From Eubacteriaceae bacterium (lineage in GTDB: Bacteria > Bacillota > Clostridia > Eubacteriales > UBA1433): a stretch of 6,152 bases of DNA. Location: assembly GCA_012797825.1 (NCBI GenBank), contig JAAZOI010000042.1:1-6152 (forward strand), given 5' to 3'. Shown piece after piece: positions 1-4,984 of this stretch. Position 1 is the stretch's first letter; each line of letters begins with the position of its first letter. Position numbers and translations under genes: made by a program. The notes beneath the pieces are model-generated. The model was given only the letters and a program-made list of their open reading frames with translations. It had not been told where the DNA came from and ran no database searches.

Positions 1-330
1 CGCATAGTAATTATGGATAAAGGTAAAACAATAGCCTGCGGAACTAACGACGAGCTTAAAAGTATGATTAAATCGGGGGAGAAAATTACAATAGAAATAT
101 TTGATTATAACGCGAAAATTCTCTCAGATTTGAAAAATATGAAAAATATTGTATCGTGTGAGTTTTCTGATAATCATTTGGTAGTAAAATCCATGCGCGG
201 TGAAAATAATCTTATGGTTTTACTTGAATACTTAAAAGCAAATAATATAGCTTTCGGTAAAATTTATTCCGAACCGCCTACATTAAATGACGTATTCTTG
301 GAAATAACCGGCAAAGAGCTAAGAGATTAG
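1..330 (+). CDS. ABC exporter ATP-binding protein, C-terminal part (5' end outside window)
   Basis: This is the last 109 residues of an ATPase subunit; the frame is open from base 1, so the Met at 13 is internal and not the start. The first residues (RIVIMDKGKTIACGTNDEL) match the strand and turn that follow the H-loop in ABC ATPases, where the pattern is 'hhhhxxGkhhhxGxxxeL'. The Walker A, signature and Walker B motifs lie upstream of the window. The remainder is the small C-terminal domain of the DrrA/CcmA type, ending in EPPTLNDVFLEITGKELRD, which closely follows the usual 'EPsLedvFlelTGkelrd' ending of drug and antibiotic exporters. It would power the two permeases encoded directly downstream; its TAG stop overlaps the ribosome site of the first. 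Substrate cannot be told. The family call is secure. Confidence 0.93.
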   Translation, partial: RIVIMDKGKTIACGTNDELKSMIKSGEKITIEIFDYNAKILSDLKNMKNIVSCEFSDNHLVVKSMRGENNLMVLLEYLKANNIAFGKIYSEPPTLNDVFLEITGKELRD

Positions 331-339
331 GAGGCAGCT

Positions 340-1479
340 ATGTTTACTCATATTTATTTATATAAGCTAAAAAATATTATAAGAGACAGAAACTTAATGT
401 TTTGGACTCTGATGTTTCCGATAATTTTAAGCGTGCTGTTTTGGATGGCTTTTTCAAATCTTACAAAAGGCGAAGTTTTTCACGATATTAAAATAGCTGT
501 TATAAATGATACTGCTTATAAGGAAAATGTAAATTTTGATAAAGCCTTATCTTATGTATCAGCAGATAATGAAGATAAACTATTTGATGTTACTTATACT
601 ACAATGGATAACGCAAAAAAACTGCTTAAAGATAATCAGATAGAAGGATATATTTATTTTGATGACGGATTGAATCTTACCGTTAAGACCTCAGGCATTA
701 ATGAAAGCATCATAAAAGAATTTTTAGATTATTATGTGCAGACAACTTCGACCGCAACAACGATAATGGCTAAAAATCCTTCGGTTCACAGCAGCCTTGC
801 AAAAGATTTATCGAATAAAGTACAATATCTTAATGAAGTGCCTGCAGGCAGCGCAAATCCGGATACTGTTGTTTACTATTTCTACACTTTAATAGCGATG
901 ACATGCCTGTACGGAAGTTTTTGGGGGCAAAAAGAAGTATCTGATATTCAGGCTAATCAGTCCTATGTAGGGGCTAGAGTAAACATAGCTCCCACGCATA
1001 AACTGAAAGTATTCTCAATATCAATGCTTGCTGCAGTTACAATCCAGCTAATTGAAATATTCGTTCTGCTATTGTTTTTAATATTTATATTAAAGATTGA
1101 TTTCGGCAGACAGATAGGATACATCGTATTAACATGCTTTGCGGGCACACTTACAGGCGTATCATTCGGCGCATTTGTATCATCTTGTATAACAAAAAAA
1201 GAAGGCATAAAAATCGCGGTGCTAATAGGCGGCAGTATGATAATGTCGTTTTTATCGGGCATGATGTATGCCGGAATAAAAACTCTAATAAGCAGAAACT
1301 TACCTGTGCTTTCATATATAAACCCCGCGAATTTAATAGCAGATTCATTTTACTCATTATATTATTACAGCGGATATTCTCATTACTTTTTAAACACAGC
1401 CCTTCTTTGCGCGTTTACCCTGCTGTTCAGCTTTTTGACTTACATTACATTAAGGAGGCAAAAATATGCAAGTATTTAA
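340..1479 (+). CDS. ABC-2 type exporter permease, first subunit
   Basis: A 379-residue integral membrane protein with the ABC-2 exporter layout: a short cytoplasmic N-terminus, TM1 at about residues 20-39, a large extracytoplasmic domain (about 40-175), then five further helices near 176-196, 227-252, 259-283, 290-312 and 350-371. The SGMMYAGI segment before the last loop and the INPANLIADSFY stretch are typical of ABC-2 permeases of the DrrB/YhaP/LnrMN kind. The ATG follows an AGGAGG at 329-334 that overlaps the stop of the ATPase gene, so the two are surely co-transcribed. Length is normal for the family. Together with the next gene it probably forms the heterodimeric membrane channel. The substrate is unknown; a hydrophobic drug, lipid or antimicrobial is an inference from the family. 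Confidence 0.92.
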   Translation: MFTHIYLYKLKNIIRDRNLMFWTLMFPIILSVLFWMAFSNLTKGEVFHDIKIAVINDTAYKENVNFDKALSYVSADNEDKLFDVTYTTMDNAKKLLKDNQIEGYIYFDDGLNLTVKTSGINESIIKEFLDYYVQTTSTATTIMAKNPSVHSSLAKDLSNKVQYLNEVPAGSANPDTVVYYFYTLIAMTCLYGSFWGQKEVSDIQANQSYVGARVNIAPTHKLKVFSISMLAAVTIQLIEIFVLLLFLIFILKIDFGRQIGYIVLTCFAGTLTGVSFGAFVSSCITKKEGIKIAVLIGGSMIMSFLSGMMYAGIKTLISRNLPVLSYINPANLIADSFYSLYYYSGYSHYFLNTALLCAFTLLFSFLTYITLRRQKYASI

Positions 1480-2626
1480 AGTATTCTTTAAATTAATAAA
1501 AAGAAATTTCGGCGAGATTTTATTATATTTAATAATATTTCTTATATTAGCCGTAGTTTTAAGTTCAGTTAACACAGGAAGTCAATATTCAGGATTTAAT
1601 CAGACTAAAAGCAGAATAGTTTTTATTAATAATGATGAAAATTCAGCTATTGTTGACGGGCTCGAAGATTATCTTGCCAAAAATGCAGTTATTGTGGATA
1701 TGAAAGATGACAGCAGAACGCTGCAGGACGCTTTATTTTATAGAGATATTGAATATATTGTAAAAGTACCTATGGGTTTTTCTGAAAAATTTTATAAGGG
1801 CAGCGACGCAAAACTTGAGATAACAAAAATCCCCGATTCAATTTCAGGGGTATATATGGACAATATGATAGACAAATATCTCAACACAGCAAGAATTTAC
1901 GTAAATAACATGAAAAACATATCAGATGAAGAACTTATTTCATATATACAAAAAGATCTTTCACAAACAGCTAATGTAAATTTAAGCAGCGCAAATACCG
2001 TTAAAGAAAAAGATTTTTCATATTATTACAATTATTCGGCTTACTCATTGTCTGCAATACTTATTCTGGGAGTATGCAGCGTAATGCTGGTATTTAATAA
2101 GCTGGATTTAAAGCGAAGAAACCTATGCTCCCCGGTAAAAGGCAGAAGCATAAACCTTCAGCTGATTTTAGGTAATTTGGTATTCGCTTTCGGTGCGTGG
2201 TTTATTGTAGTAATTGTAAGTATGCTGCTTTACAAAAAAGATATGTTTACATTAAACGGTATTCTTATGATCTTAAATTCCTTTATATTCACAATAGCCA
2301 CTTTAAGCATCAGCTTTTTAATCTCTAATATAATTAAAAGCAGACCCGCAATGTCGGCGGCGGCGAATGTTGTCGCTCTTGGCAGCAGTTTTATAAGCGG
2401 AGTATTTGTGCCTCAGTATCTGCTCAGCGCCAAGGTGCTTACAATAGCGAGCTTTACGCCGACATATTGGTACGTAAAAGCCAACATCATAATTTCATCG
2501 CTCTCCCAATTTAATGCGCAGAGCTTAAAACCTGTTTTTACAAATATGCTTATAGTTTTCGCTTTCGCTGTGGCTGTACTTGCAATAACATTAGTAGTTA
2601 TGAAACAAAGAAAAACAGTTTCATGA
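1466..2626 (+). CDS. ABC-2 type exporter permease, second subunit
   Basis: A 386-residue permease of the same architecture as its upstream neighbour: TM1 at about 17-34, an extracytoplasmic domain at about 35-188, then helices near 190-210, 231-254, 263-289, 298-318 and 357-379. SGVFVPQYLL and the FTPTYWYVKAN segment are ABC-2 family landmarks. The start codon lies inside the preceding gene (14-base overlap, different frame), with AAGGAGG at 1452-1458 placed 7 bases before ATG, which suggests coupled translation and equal dosage of the two subunits. The extracytoplasmic part begins with a conserved-looking strand (RIVFINNDENSAIVDGLEDYL), as in YhgE/NatB-like permeases. This is the last gene of the operon; a terminator follows within 20 bases. 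ATPase plus two ABC-2 permeases matches the arrangement of LnrLMN-type exporters, but orthology is not shown. Confidence 0.92.
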   Translation: MQVFKVFFKLIKRNFGEILLYLIIFLILAVVLSSVNTGSQYSGFNQTKSRIVFINNDENSAIVDGLEDYLAKNAVIVDMKDDSRTLQDALFYRDIEYIVKVPMGFSEKFYKGSDAKLEITKIPDSISGVYMDNMIDKYLNTARIYVNNMKNISDEELISYIQKDLSQTANVNLSSANTVKEKDFSYYYNYSAYSLSAILILGVCSVMLVFNKLDLKRRNLCSPVKGRSINLQLILGNLVFAFGAWFIVVIVSMLLYKKDMFTLNGILMILNSFIFTIATLSISFLISNIIKSRPAMSAAANVVALGSSFISGVFVPQYLLSAKVLTIASFTPTYWYVKANIIISSLSQFNAQSLKPVFTNMLIVFAFAVAVLAITLVVMKQRKTVS

Positions 2627-2641
2627 TAATATTAAAATAAG

Positions 2642-2670
2642 AAACCGGTGCATTAGCTTTGCATCGGTTT
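2642..2670 (+). terminator. Rho-independent terminator, probably bidirectional
   Basis: An 11-bp stem (2642-2652 with 2660-2670, one G-U pair on the plus strand) encloses a 7-base loop and is followed by TCTTTT. It begins 16 bases after the stop of the second permease. Read on the minus strand, the same stem is followed by CTTATTTTAA, so it can also end the convergent LytTR/DUF3021 unit, whose stop lies 33 bases away. Confidence 0.87.
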
Positions 2671-2702
2671 TCTTTTATACAAAATGTCATATATTCCTAA
2701 AC

Positions 2703-3167
2703 TTAAAAACCGCTAATATTTTTTTTATAATTCTCAAGAACCTGAGTATATTTTTTGCCTGTCAATCTAAAATAAATTTCTGCAATAACAGATATACCGG
2801 CAGTAACGCAGACGAAAAGCATGGCTATTATAATCCAAAGCCTCGCCCAATCCGTATGGTACGTAAAAAACATTAAAAACAATCCTGTTAAAACTAAGGA
2901 TAAAATCAAAACAAAGCAAATCAGCCGTATCCAGTAACGCAGTTTTTTTAAAACAGCGTCAGTAAAAATCAGATACCACAGAATAGTTATTGAAAGCGCT
3001 AAAATAATACCTTGCAAAACAAAGATAGCCGGAATAGTATAATTGAATTGTTCGTGCATAACTATTGAATACAGCCACCCTGCGGCAATATATGCAAGTA
3101 TTAATCCTGTAAATATCATTGAAGCAAATGATTTTATATAAAACAAAAAACTGATAAATTTTTTCAT
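2703..3167 (-). CDS. DUF3021 family four-helix membrane protein
   Basis: A 154-residue protein with four predicted membrane helices (about 13-34, 44-66, 78-102, 107-131), a short positively charged start (MKKF) and a cytoplasmic tail GKKYTQVLENYKK. That tail and the four-helix layout are typical of the DUF3021 family, whose members are very often encoded directly behind a LytTR regulator. Here the ATG shares one base with the TAA of the LytTR gene (TAATG), which indicates translational coupling. By analogy with described LytTR/membrane-protein pairs such as HdrRM and BrsRM of Streptococcus mutans, it may hold the regulator inactive at the membrane until a signal is sensed. That role is inferred; no catalytic motif is visible. 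The family call is firm, the function is not. Confidence 0.85.
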   Translation of the reverse strand: MKKFISFLFYIKSFASMIFTGLILAYIAAGWLYSIVMHEQFNYTIPAIFVLQGIILALSITILWYLIFTDAVLKKLRYWIRLICFVLILSLVLTGLFLMFFTYHTDWARLWIIIAMLFVCVTAGISVIAEIYFRLTGKKYTQVLENYKKNISGF

Positions 3168-3598
3168 TATAAGTTCAACCTTTCTTTAAGTTCTTTTGCA
3201 TATTTTCTTGAGACTATAAGTTTTTCACCGTTTTGCAATGTGACTTCTATCCGTCCGCCGAAATCAGGACAAAGCGATGAAATTTTAGCAATATTTACAA
3301 TCTGCGATTTGGAGCTTCTGAAAAAACCCATACCCGACAAACGCTCTTCTATTTCATAAAGTTTAAGCGCGGTTTCATAAACATTATCCATAGTATAAAT
3401 GAAACTTGTTTTATCAACCGAGTCAAAATATAGCGCATCTTTAAAATCAATTATATGAGTTTTGCCGCCTTTATTGCCGATAAGCTTTTTATCAAAACTG
3501 CGCAATATTGATACCATTTTTAATATCTCTTCATTTGCAGAATGACAGTTTATTATAATTTCGGTTTCAGAAAACCCTTCGTTAATGGTAACTTTCAA
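3167..3598 (-). CDS. LytTR-domain DNA-binding transcriptional regulator
   Basis: A 143-residue protein without a response-regulator receiver domain. Residues 1-40 form a short N-terminal segment (EIIINCHSANEEILKMVSIL) usual in this one-domain subfamily. Residues about 44-143 are a LytTR domain, recognised from DFKDALYFDSVDKTSFIYT, then FFRSSKSQIVNIAKI and the C-terminal NGEKLIVSRKYAKELKERL, where the serine-arginine pair is characteristic. The start is a TTG: it sits 5 bases after a strong GAGGTG (3604-3609), and no better ATG is near. It overlaps the DUF3021 gene by one base, so they form one operon with the promoter at 3631-3659. LytTR proteins bind short direct repeats and often control their own operon. 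Targets are unknown; the convergent ABC exporter is an attractive candidate but nothing here proves it. Confidence 0.92.
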   Translation of the reverse strand: MKVTINEGFSETEIIINCHSANEEILKMVSILRSFDKKLIGNKGGKTHIIDFKDALYFDSVDKTSFIYTMDNVYETALKLYEIEERLSGMGFFRSSKSQIVNIAKISSLCPDFGGRIEVTLQNGEKLIVSRKYAKELKERLNL

Positions 3599-3603
3599 GC
3601 AAT

Positions 3604-3609
3604 CACCTC
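3604..3609 (-). promoter_or_regulatory. Ribosome binding site fixing the TTG start of the LytTR gene
   Basis: On the minus strand GAGGTG is followed by ATTGC and then TTG at 3598-3596. The spacing and the strength of the site decide in favour of this non-ATG start. The cyclase and AraC genes in the window use the same AGGTG core. Confidence 0.8.
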
Positions 3610-3615
3610 ATTTCG

Positions 3616-3628
3616 TGCAGCTGCAGCT
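3616..3628 (-). promoter_or_regulatory. Palindromic GCAGCT repeat at the LytTR transcription start
   Basis: Two copies of GCAGCT in tandem (3617-3622 and 3623-3628) create two overlapping perfect 10-bp palindromes, TGCAGCTGCA (3616-3625) and AGCTGCAGCT (3619-3628). The element lies just downstream of the predicted -10 box and covers the expected transcription start of the LytTR/DUF3021 unit. It is GC-rich in a very AT-rich spacer. An operator or a 5' leader hairpin are both possible; it does not look like the direct repeats usually bound by LytTR proteins. Confidence 0.4.
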
Positions 3629-3630
3629 AT

Positions 3631-3659
3631 AATATACTTCATTTTTATTTATATATCAA
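3631..3659 (-). promoter_or_regulatory. Sigma-A type promoter of the LytTR/DUF3021 operon
   Basis: On the minus strand TTGATA (3659-3654) is followed after exactly 17 bases by TATATT (3636-3631). The expected start is near 3624, which leaves a leader of about 25 bases before the TTG start. An 8-bp palindrome ACTCGAGT (3659-3666) abuts the upstream edge of the -35 box and could be a regulator site. Confidence 0.65.
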
Positions 3660-3757
3660 CTCGAGTCAGTACTAATAAAATGCATCTTGGTTAAACGCTG
3701 ATGCATAAATATAATTTTGCCCGTAATCATACAAATTAAATTAAAACATAACGTAAC

Positions 3758-3782
3758 AAAAAAATTACCGGCAATGCCGGTA
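3758..3782 (-). terminator. Rho-independent terminator of the PAS-GGDEF gene
   Basis: A perfect 7-bp stem TACCGGC/GCCGGTA (3766-3772 and 3776-3782) with a 3-base loop is followed on the minus strand by one A and seven Ts (3764-3758). It lies about 30 bases after the final stop codon of the interrupted cyclase. The presence of this terminator supports reading the cyclase as one transcription unit. Confidence 0.88.
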
Positions 3783-3811
3783 TTCATTTTATATCTCTAA
3801 AAATTTATTCA

Positions 3812-4189
3812 TTAAACTACATTATTCCTTTTAATTTTTGCTTTATACATATTCCTATCTGCTCTGGATATCAGGTTGTCCGCATCTTCAATCGCGCCGC
3901 AATCGTAAGCTGCTATTCCGAAGCTTGCCGTAACATTTATTTCAAAAGAACCCTGCTTTATTGTAACGCATTCAATTTTGCTTCTGAGTCTTTGGGCGAT
4001 ATTTACCGCTTCGTCAAAAGAAGTTTCAGGAAGGCATATTACAAATTCATCTCCGCCATAGCGTCCTAAAATATCTTTTGCCCTTATTCCTTCTCTCAAA
4101 ATCTGTGATACTCTTTTAAGAACTATGTCGCCTGCAAGGTGTCCGTATGTATCGTTTATATATTTAAACCTGTCTATGTCTATCATCAT
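3812..4189 (-). CDS. C-terminal GGDEF fragment of the interrupted cyclase
   Basis: From the first Met after the premature stop this frame gives 125 residues beginning MMIDIDRFKYINDTYGH. It keeps the metal-binding DIDRFK, the substrate-binding N of INDTYGH, the GRYGGDEF active loop and the RAKD inhibitory site, and ends ADRNMYKAKIKRNN as usual for the family. It lacks the domain's first helix and the DxLTxxxNRR motif. No Shine-Dalgarno sequence precedes the ATGATG at 4189-4184 and the preceding 17 codons are clearly GGDEF sequence, so independent translation is unlikely. It is best treated as the downstream half of the pseudogene. Confidence 0.6.
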   Translation of the reverse strand: MMIDIDRFKYINDTYGHLAGDIVLKRVSQILREGIRAKDILGRYGGDEFVICLPETSFDEAVNIAQRLRSKIECVTIKQGSFEINVTASFGIAAYDCGAIEDADNLISRADRNMYKAKIKRNNVV

Positions 4190-4240
4190 CAGGCTTGTAG
4201 GAACTTGAAAGTTTTTCGATTTTCTTATTTCCAGTTCCAG

Positions 4241-4702
4241 TTAATCCAAAAATGCTCTGCGGTTATATACGCTTGTTAAATAGTCATAATTTGCGTACAG
4301 TTCCATCTGGCTCGCTATAATGCTTTCATTATCTTGCGCTTTTTTATAAACCGTCATATCGCGGATAATGTTAATTATCCACACTTCATTGTTCTCGTCC
4401 TTAATAACCGCCGTTGTGTAATCTACAGGAAAAACGCTCCCGTCTTTTCGTACGCCGTTAAACTGTGCTCTTGCTTTTCCGTTTAAAGCTCTTTCCTCCA
4501 ACGCCGCCTTAAAATAAGGATTATCTTTATCTTCAATTCCGTCTCTGCCAATCTCGCAAATTTCTTCTTCGCTTCTCTGAAACATTTCGCACGCGGCAGG
4601 GTTGGCACGGAATATACTGCCGTCGGGTCTTGCCAGCAATATCGCGTCATAACAATTCTTAAATATAAACTCATAATAATCCTTGTTTGATAACGTTTTC
4701 AA
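4241..4702 (-). CDS. N-terminal fragment: PAS domain and start of GGDEF domain
   Basis: This is the piece that would actually be translated from the TTG at 4702: 153 residues ending at the premature TAA. It contains a full PAS fold with YYEFIFKNCYDAILLARPDG, the NPAACEMF helix, the RKDGSVFPVDYTTAVI strand pair and the IIRDMTVYKKA exit, plus a short linker helix and the DYLTSVYNRRAFLD opening of the GGDEF domain. The frame stays open further upstream to a TTG at 4795, but that codon is the promoter -35 box and has no ribosome site, so the longer form is not accepted. A free PAS domain might still bind its ligand or partner, but it cannot make cyclic di-GMP. Confidence 0.75.
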   Translation of the reverse strand: MKTLSNKDYYEFIFKNCYDAILLARPDGSIFRANPAACEMFQRSEEEICEIGRDGIEDKDNPYFKAALEERALNGKARAQFNGVRKDGSVFPVDYTTAVIKDENNEVWIINIIRDMTVYKKAQDNESIIASQMELYANYDYLTSVYNRRAFLD

Positions 4703-4704
4703 TG

Positions 4705-4714
4705 CCTCACCTTT
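4705..4714 (-). promoter_or_regulatory. Ribosome binding site fixing the TTG start of the cyclase
   Basis: On the minus strand AAAGGTGAGG is followed by CA and TTG at 4702-4700; counted from the AGGTG core the spacing is 5 bases, the same as for the LytTR gene. Neither the upstream ATG at 4753 nor the TTG at 4795 has such a site. Confidence 0.75.
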
Positions 4715-4766
4715 ATTTATAATGAACGGCAGATAAATTTTATATTTTTTCATTATAATTATTAAT

Positions 4767-4795
4767 ATTATACTTAAATATTGCCAATAGGGCAA
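4767..4795 (-). promoter_or_regulatory. Sigma-A type promoter of the PAS-GGDEF gene with an overlapping inverted repeat
   Basis: On the minus strand TTGCCC (4795-4790) is followed after exactly 17 bases by a consensus TATAAT (4772-4767). The start is expected near 4760, giving a leader of about 58 bases. The -35 box is part of an inverted repeat TTGCC-N5-GGCAA (4781-4795), which could be a repressor or activator site. This placement also shows that the frame upstream of 4702 is not coding. Confidence 0.65.
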
Positions 4796-4878
4796 ATAAA
4801 TTTAATTTTACTATGAATACAATAAAATAATATGTTTATATTTGTTATGCAAGACTATTTAAGCTTAAAAACGCTCGA

Positions 4879-4907
4879 TTGTTTAAAAACTGCTAAAATG
4901 CTAAAAT
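4879..4907 (+). promoter_or_regulatory. Candidate promoter of the AraC/GyrI gene
   Basis: TTGTTT (4879-4884) and TAAAAT (4902-4907) are separated by 17 bases, which would give a leader of about 70 bases. A competing candidate is an extended -10, TGATATATA at 4957-4965, closer to the gene but without a good -35. The perfect palindrome AGAAATTTCT (4940-4949) between the two may be an operator. The choice between them is not settled by the sequence. Confidence 0.35.
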
Positions 4908-4984
4908 AATTACATATATTGTTTCAGCAATTCAAGTCAAGAAATTTCTCAATCTCTGATATATAGTAAAACACGAGGTGGAAA

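Larger units (their letters stand above)
3599..3811. other. Intergenic region between the LytTR and cyclase genes
   Basis: This 213-base spacer carries, from low to high coordinates, the LytTR ribosome site, palindrome and promoter, the ACTCGAGT palindrome, a 7-bp inverted repeat ATGCATC/GATGCAT (3680-3686 and 3700-3706, 13-base loop), and the cyclase terminator at 3758-3782. No coding sequence is supported on either strand. Confidence 0.7.
3812..4702 (-). pseudogene. PAS-GGDEF diguanylate cyclase interrupted by one in-frame TAA
   Basis: Read through, this gene would encode a soluble protein of 296 codons: a PAS sensor domain (about residues 8-125) and a GGDEF domain (about 136-296) that makes cyclic di-GMP from two GTP. 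A TAA at 4243-4241 replaces codon 154, between AFLD and LELEIRKSKNF, a spot where active cyclases carry R, K, E or Q. There is no frameshift: both sides are in the same frame and join into a normal domain with DYLTSVYNRRAFLD, MMIDIDRFKYINDTYGH, an intact GGDEF active site and an RAKD inhibitory-site motif five residues before it. The TTG start at 4702 is chosen because AAAGGTGAGG (4705-4714) precedes it. Promoter, ribosome site and terminator are all intact, so the lesion looks recent, or is a base-call error, or is suppressed. Confidence 0.82.
4703..4984. other. Divergent regulatory region between the cyclase and AraC genes
   Basis: These 282 AT-rich bases separate two genes transcribed away from each other. 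The left part holds the cyclase ribosome site and promoter; the right part holds candidate AraC promoters, a tandem TGCTAAAA pair (4891-4906), a 10-bp palindrome AGAAATTTCT (4940-4949) and the AraC ribosome site at 4975-4980. No small gene or RNA structure was recognised. Confidence 0.6.

Noticed and set aside
963..1496. Open frames on both strands inside the first permease gene (963-1262 minus, 1134-1496 plus, 1151-1357 minus)
   Set aside because: They overlap a well-supported membrane protein gene, have compositions expected of shadow frames and resemble no family.
4483..4674. 63-codon minus-strand frame inside the PAS region
   Set aside because: It is an alternative frame of the PAS-coding sequence with no ribosome site and no recognisable domain.
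3812..4702. Two separate genes (a PAS protein and a GGDEF protein) or a programmed frameshift
   Set aside because: Both halves are in the same frame and interrupt a single GGDEF domain; the second half has no ribosome site. A point nonsense change is the simplest explanation.
4703..4795. Extension of the PAS-GGDEF gene to a TTG at 4795 with a hydrophobic N-terminus
   Set aside because: The TTG is the -35 box of the promoter, the -10 box lies inside the extension, no ribosome site precedes it, and a strong one precedes the TTG at 4702.
4891..4906. Tandem TGCTAAAA pair as a possible repeat element or iteron
   Set aside because: Only two 8-base copies in AT-rich DNA; this can arise by chance and there is no replication gene or further copy nearby.
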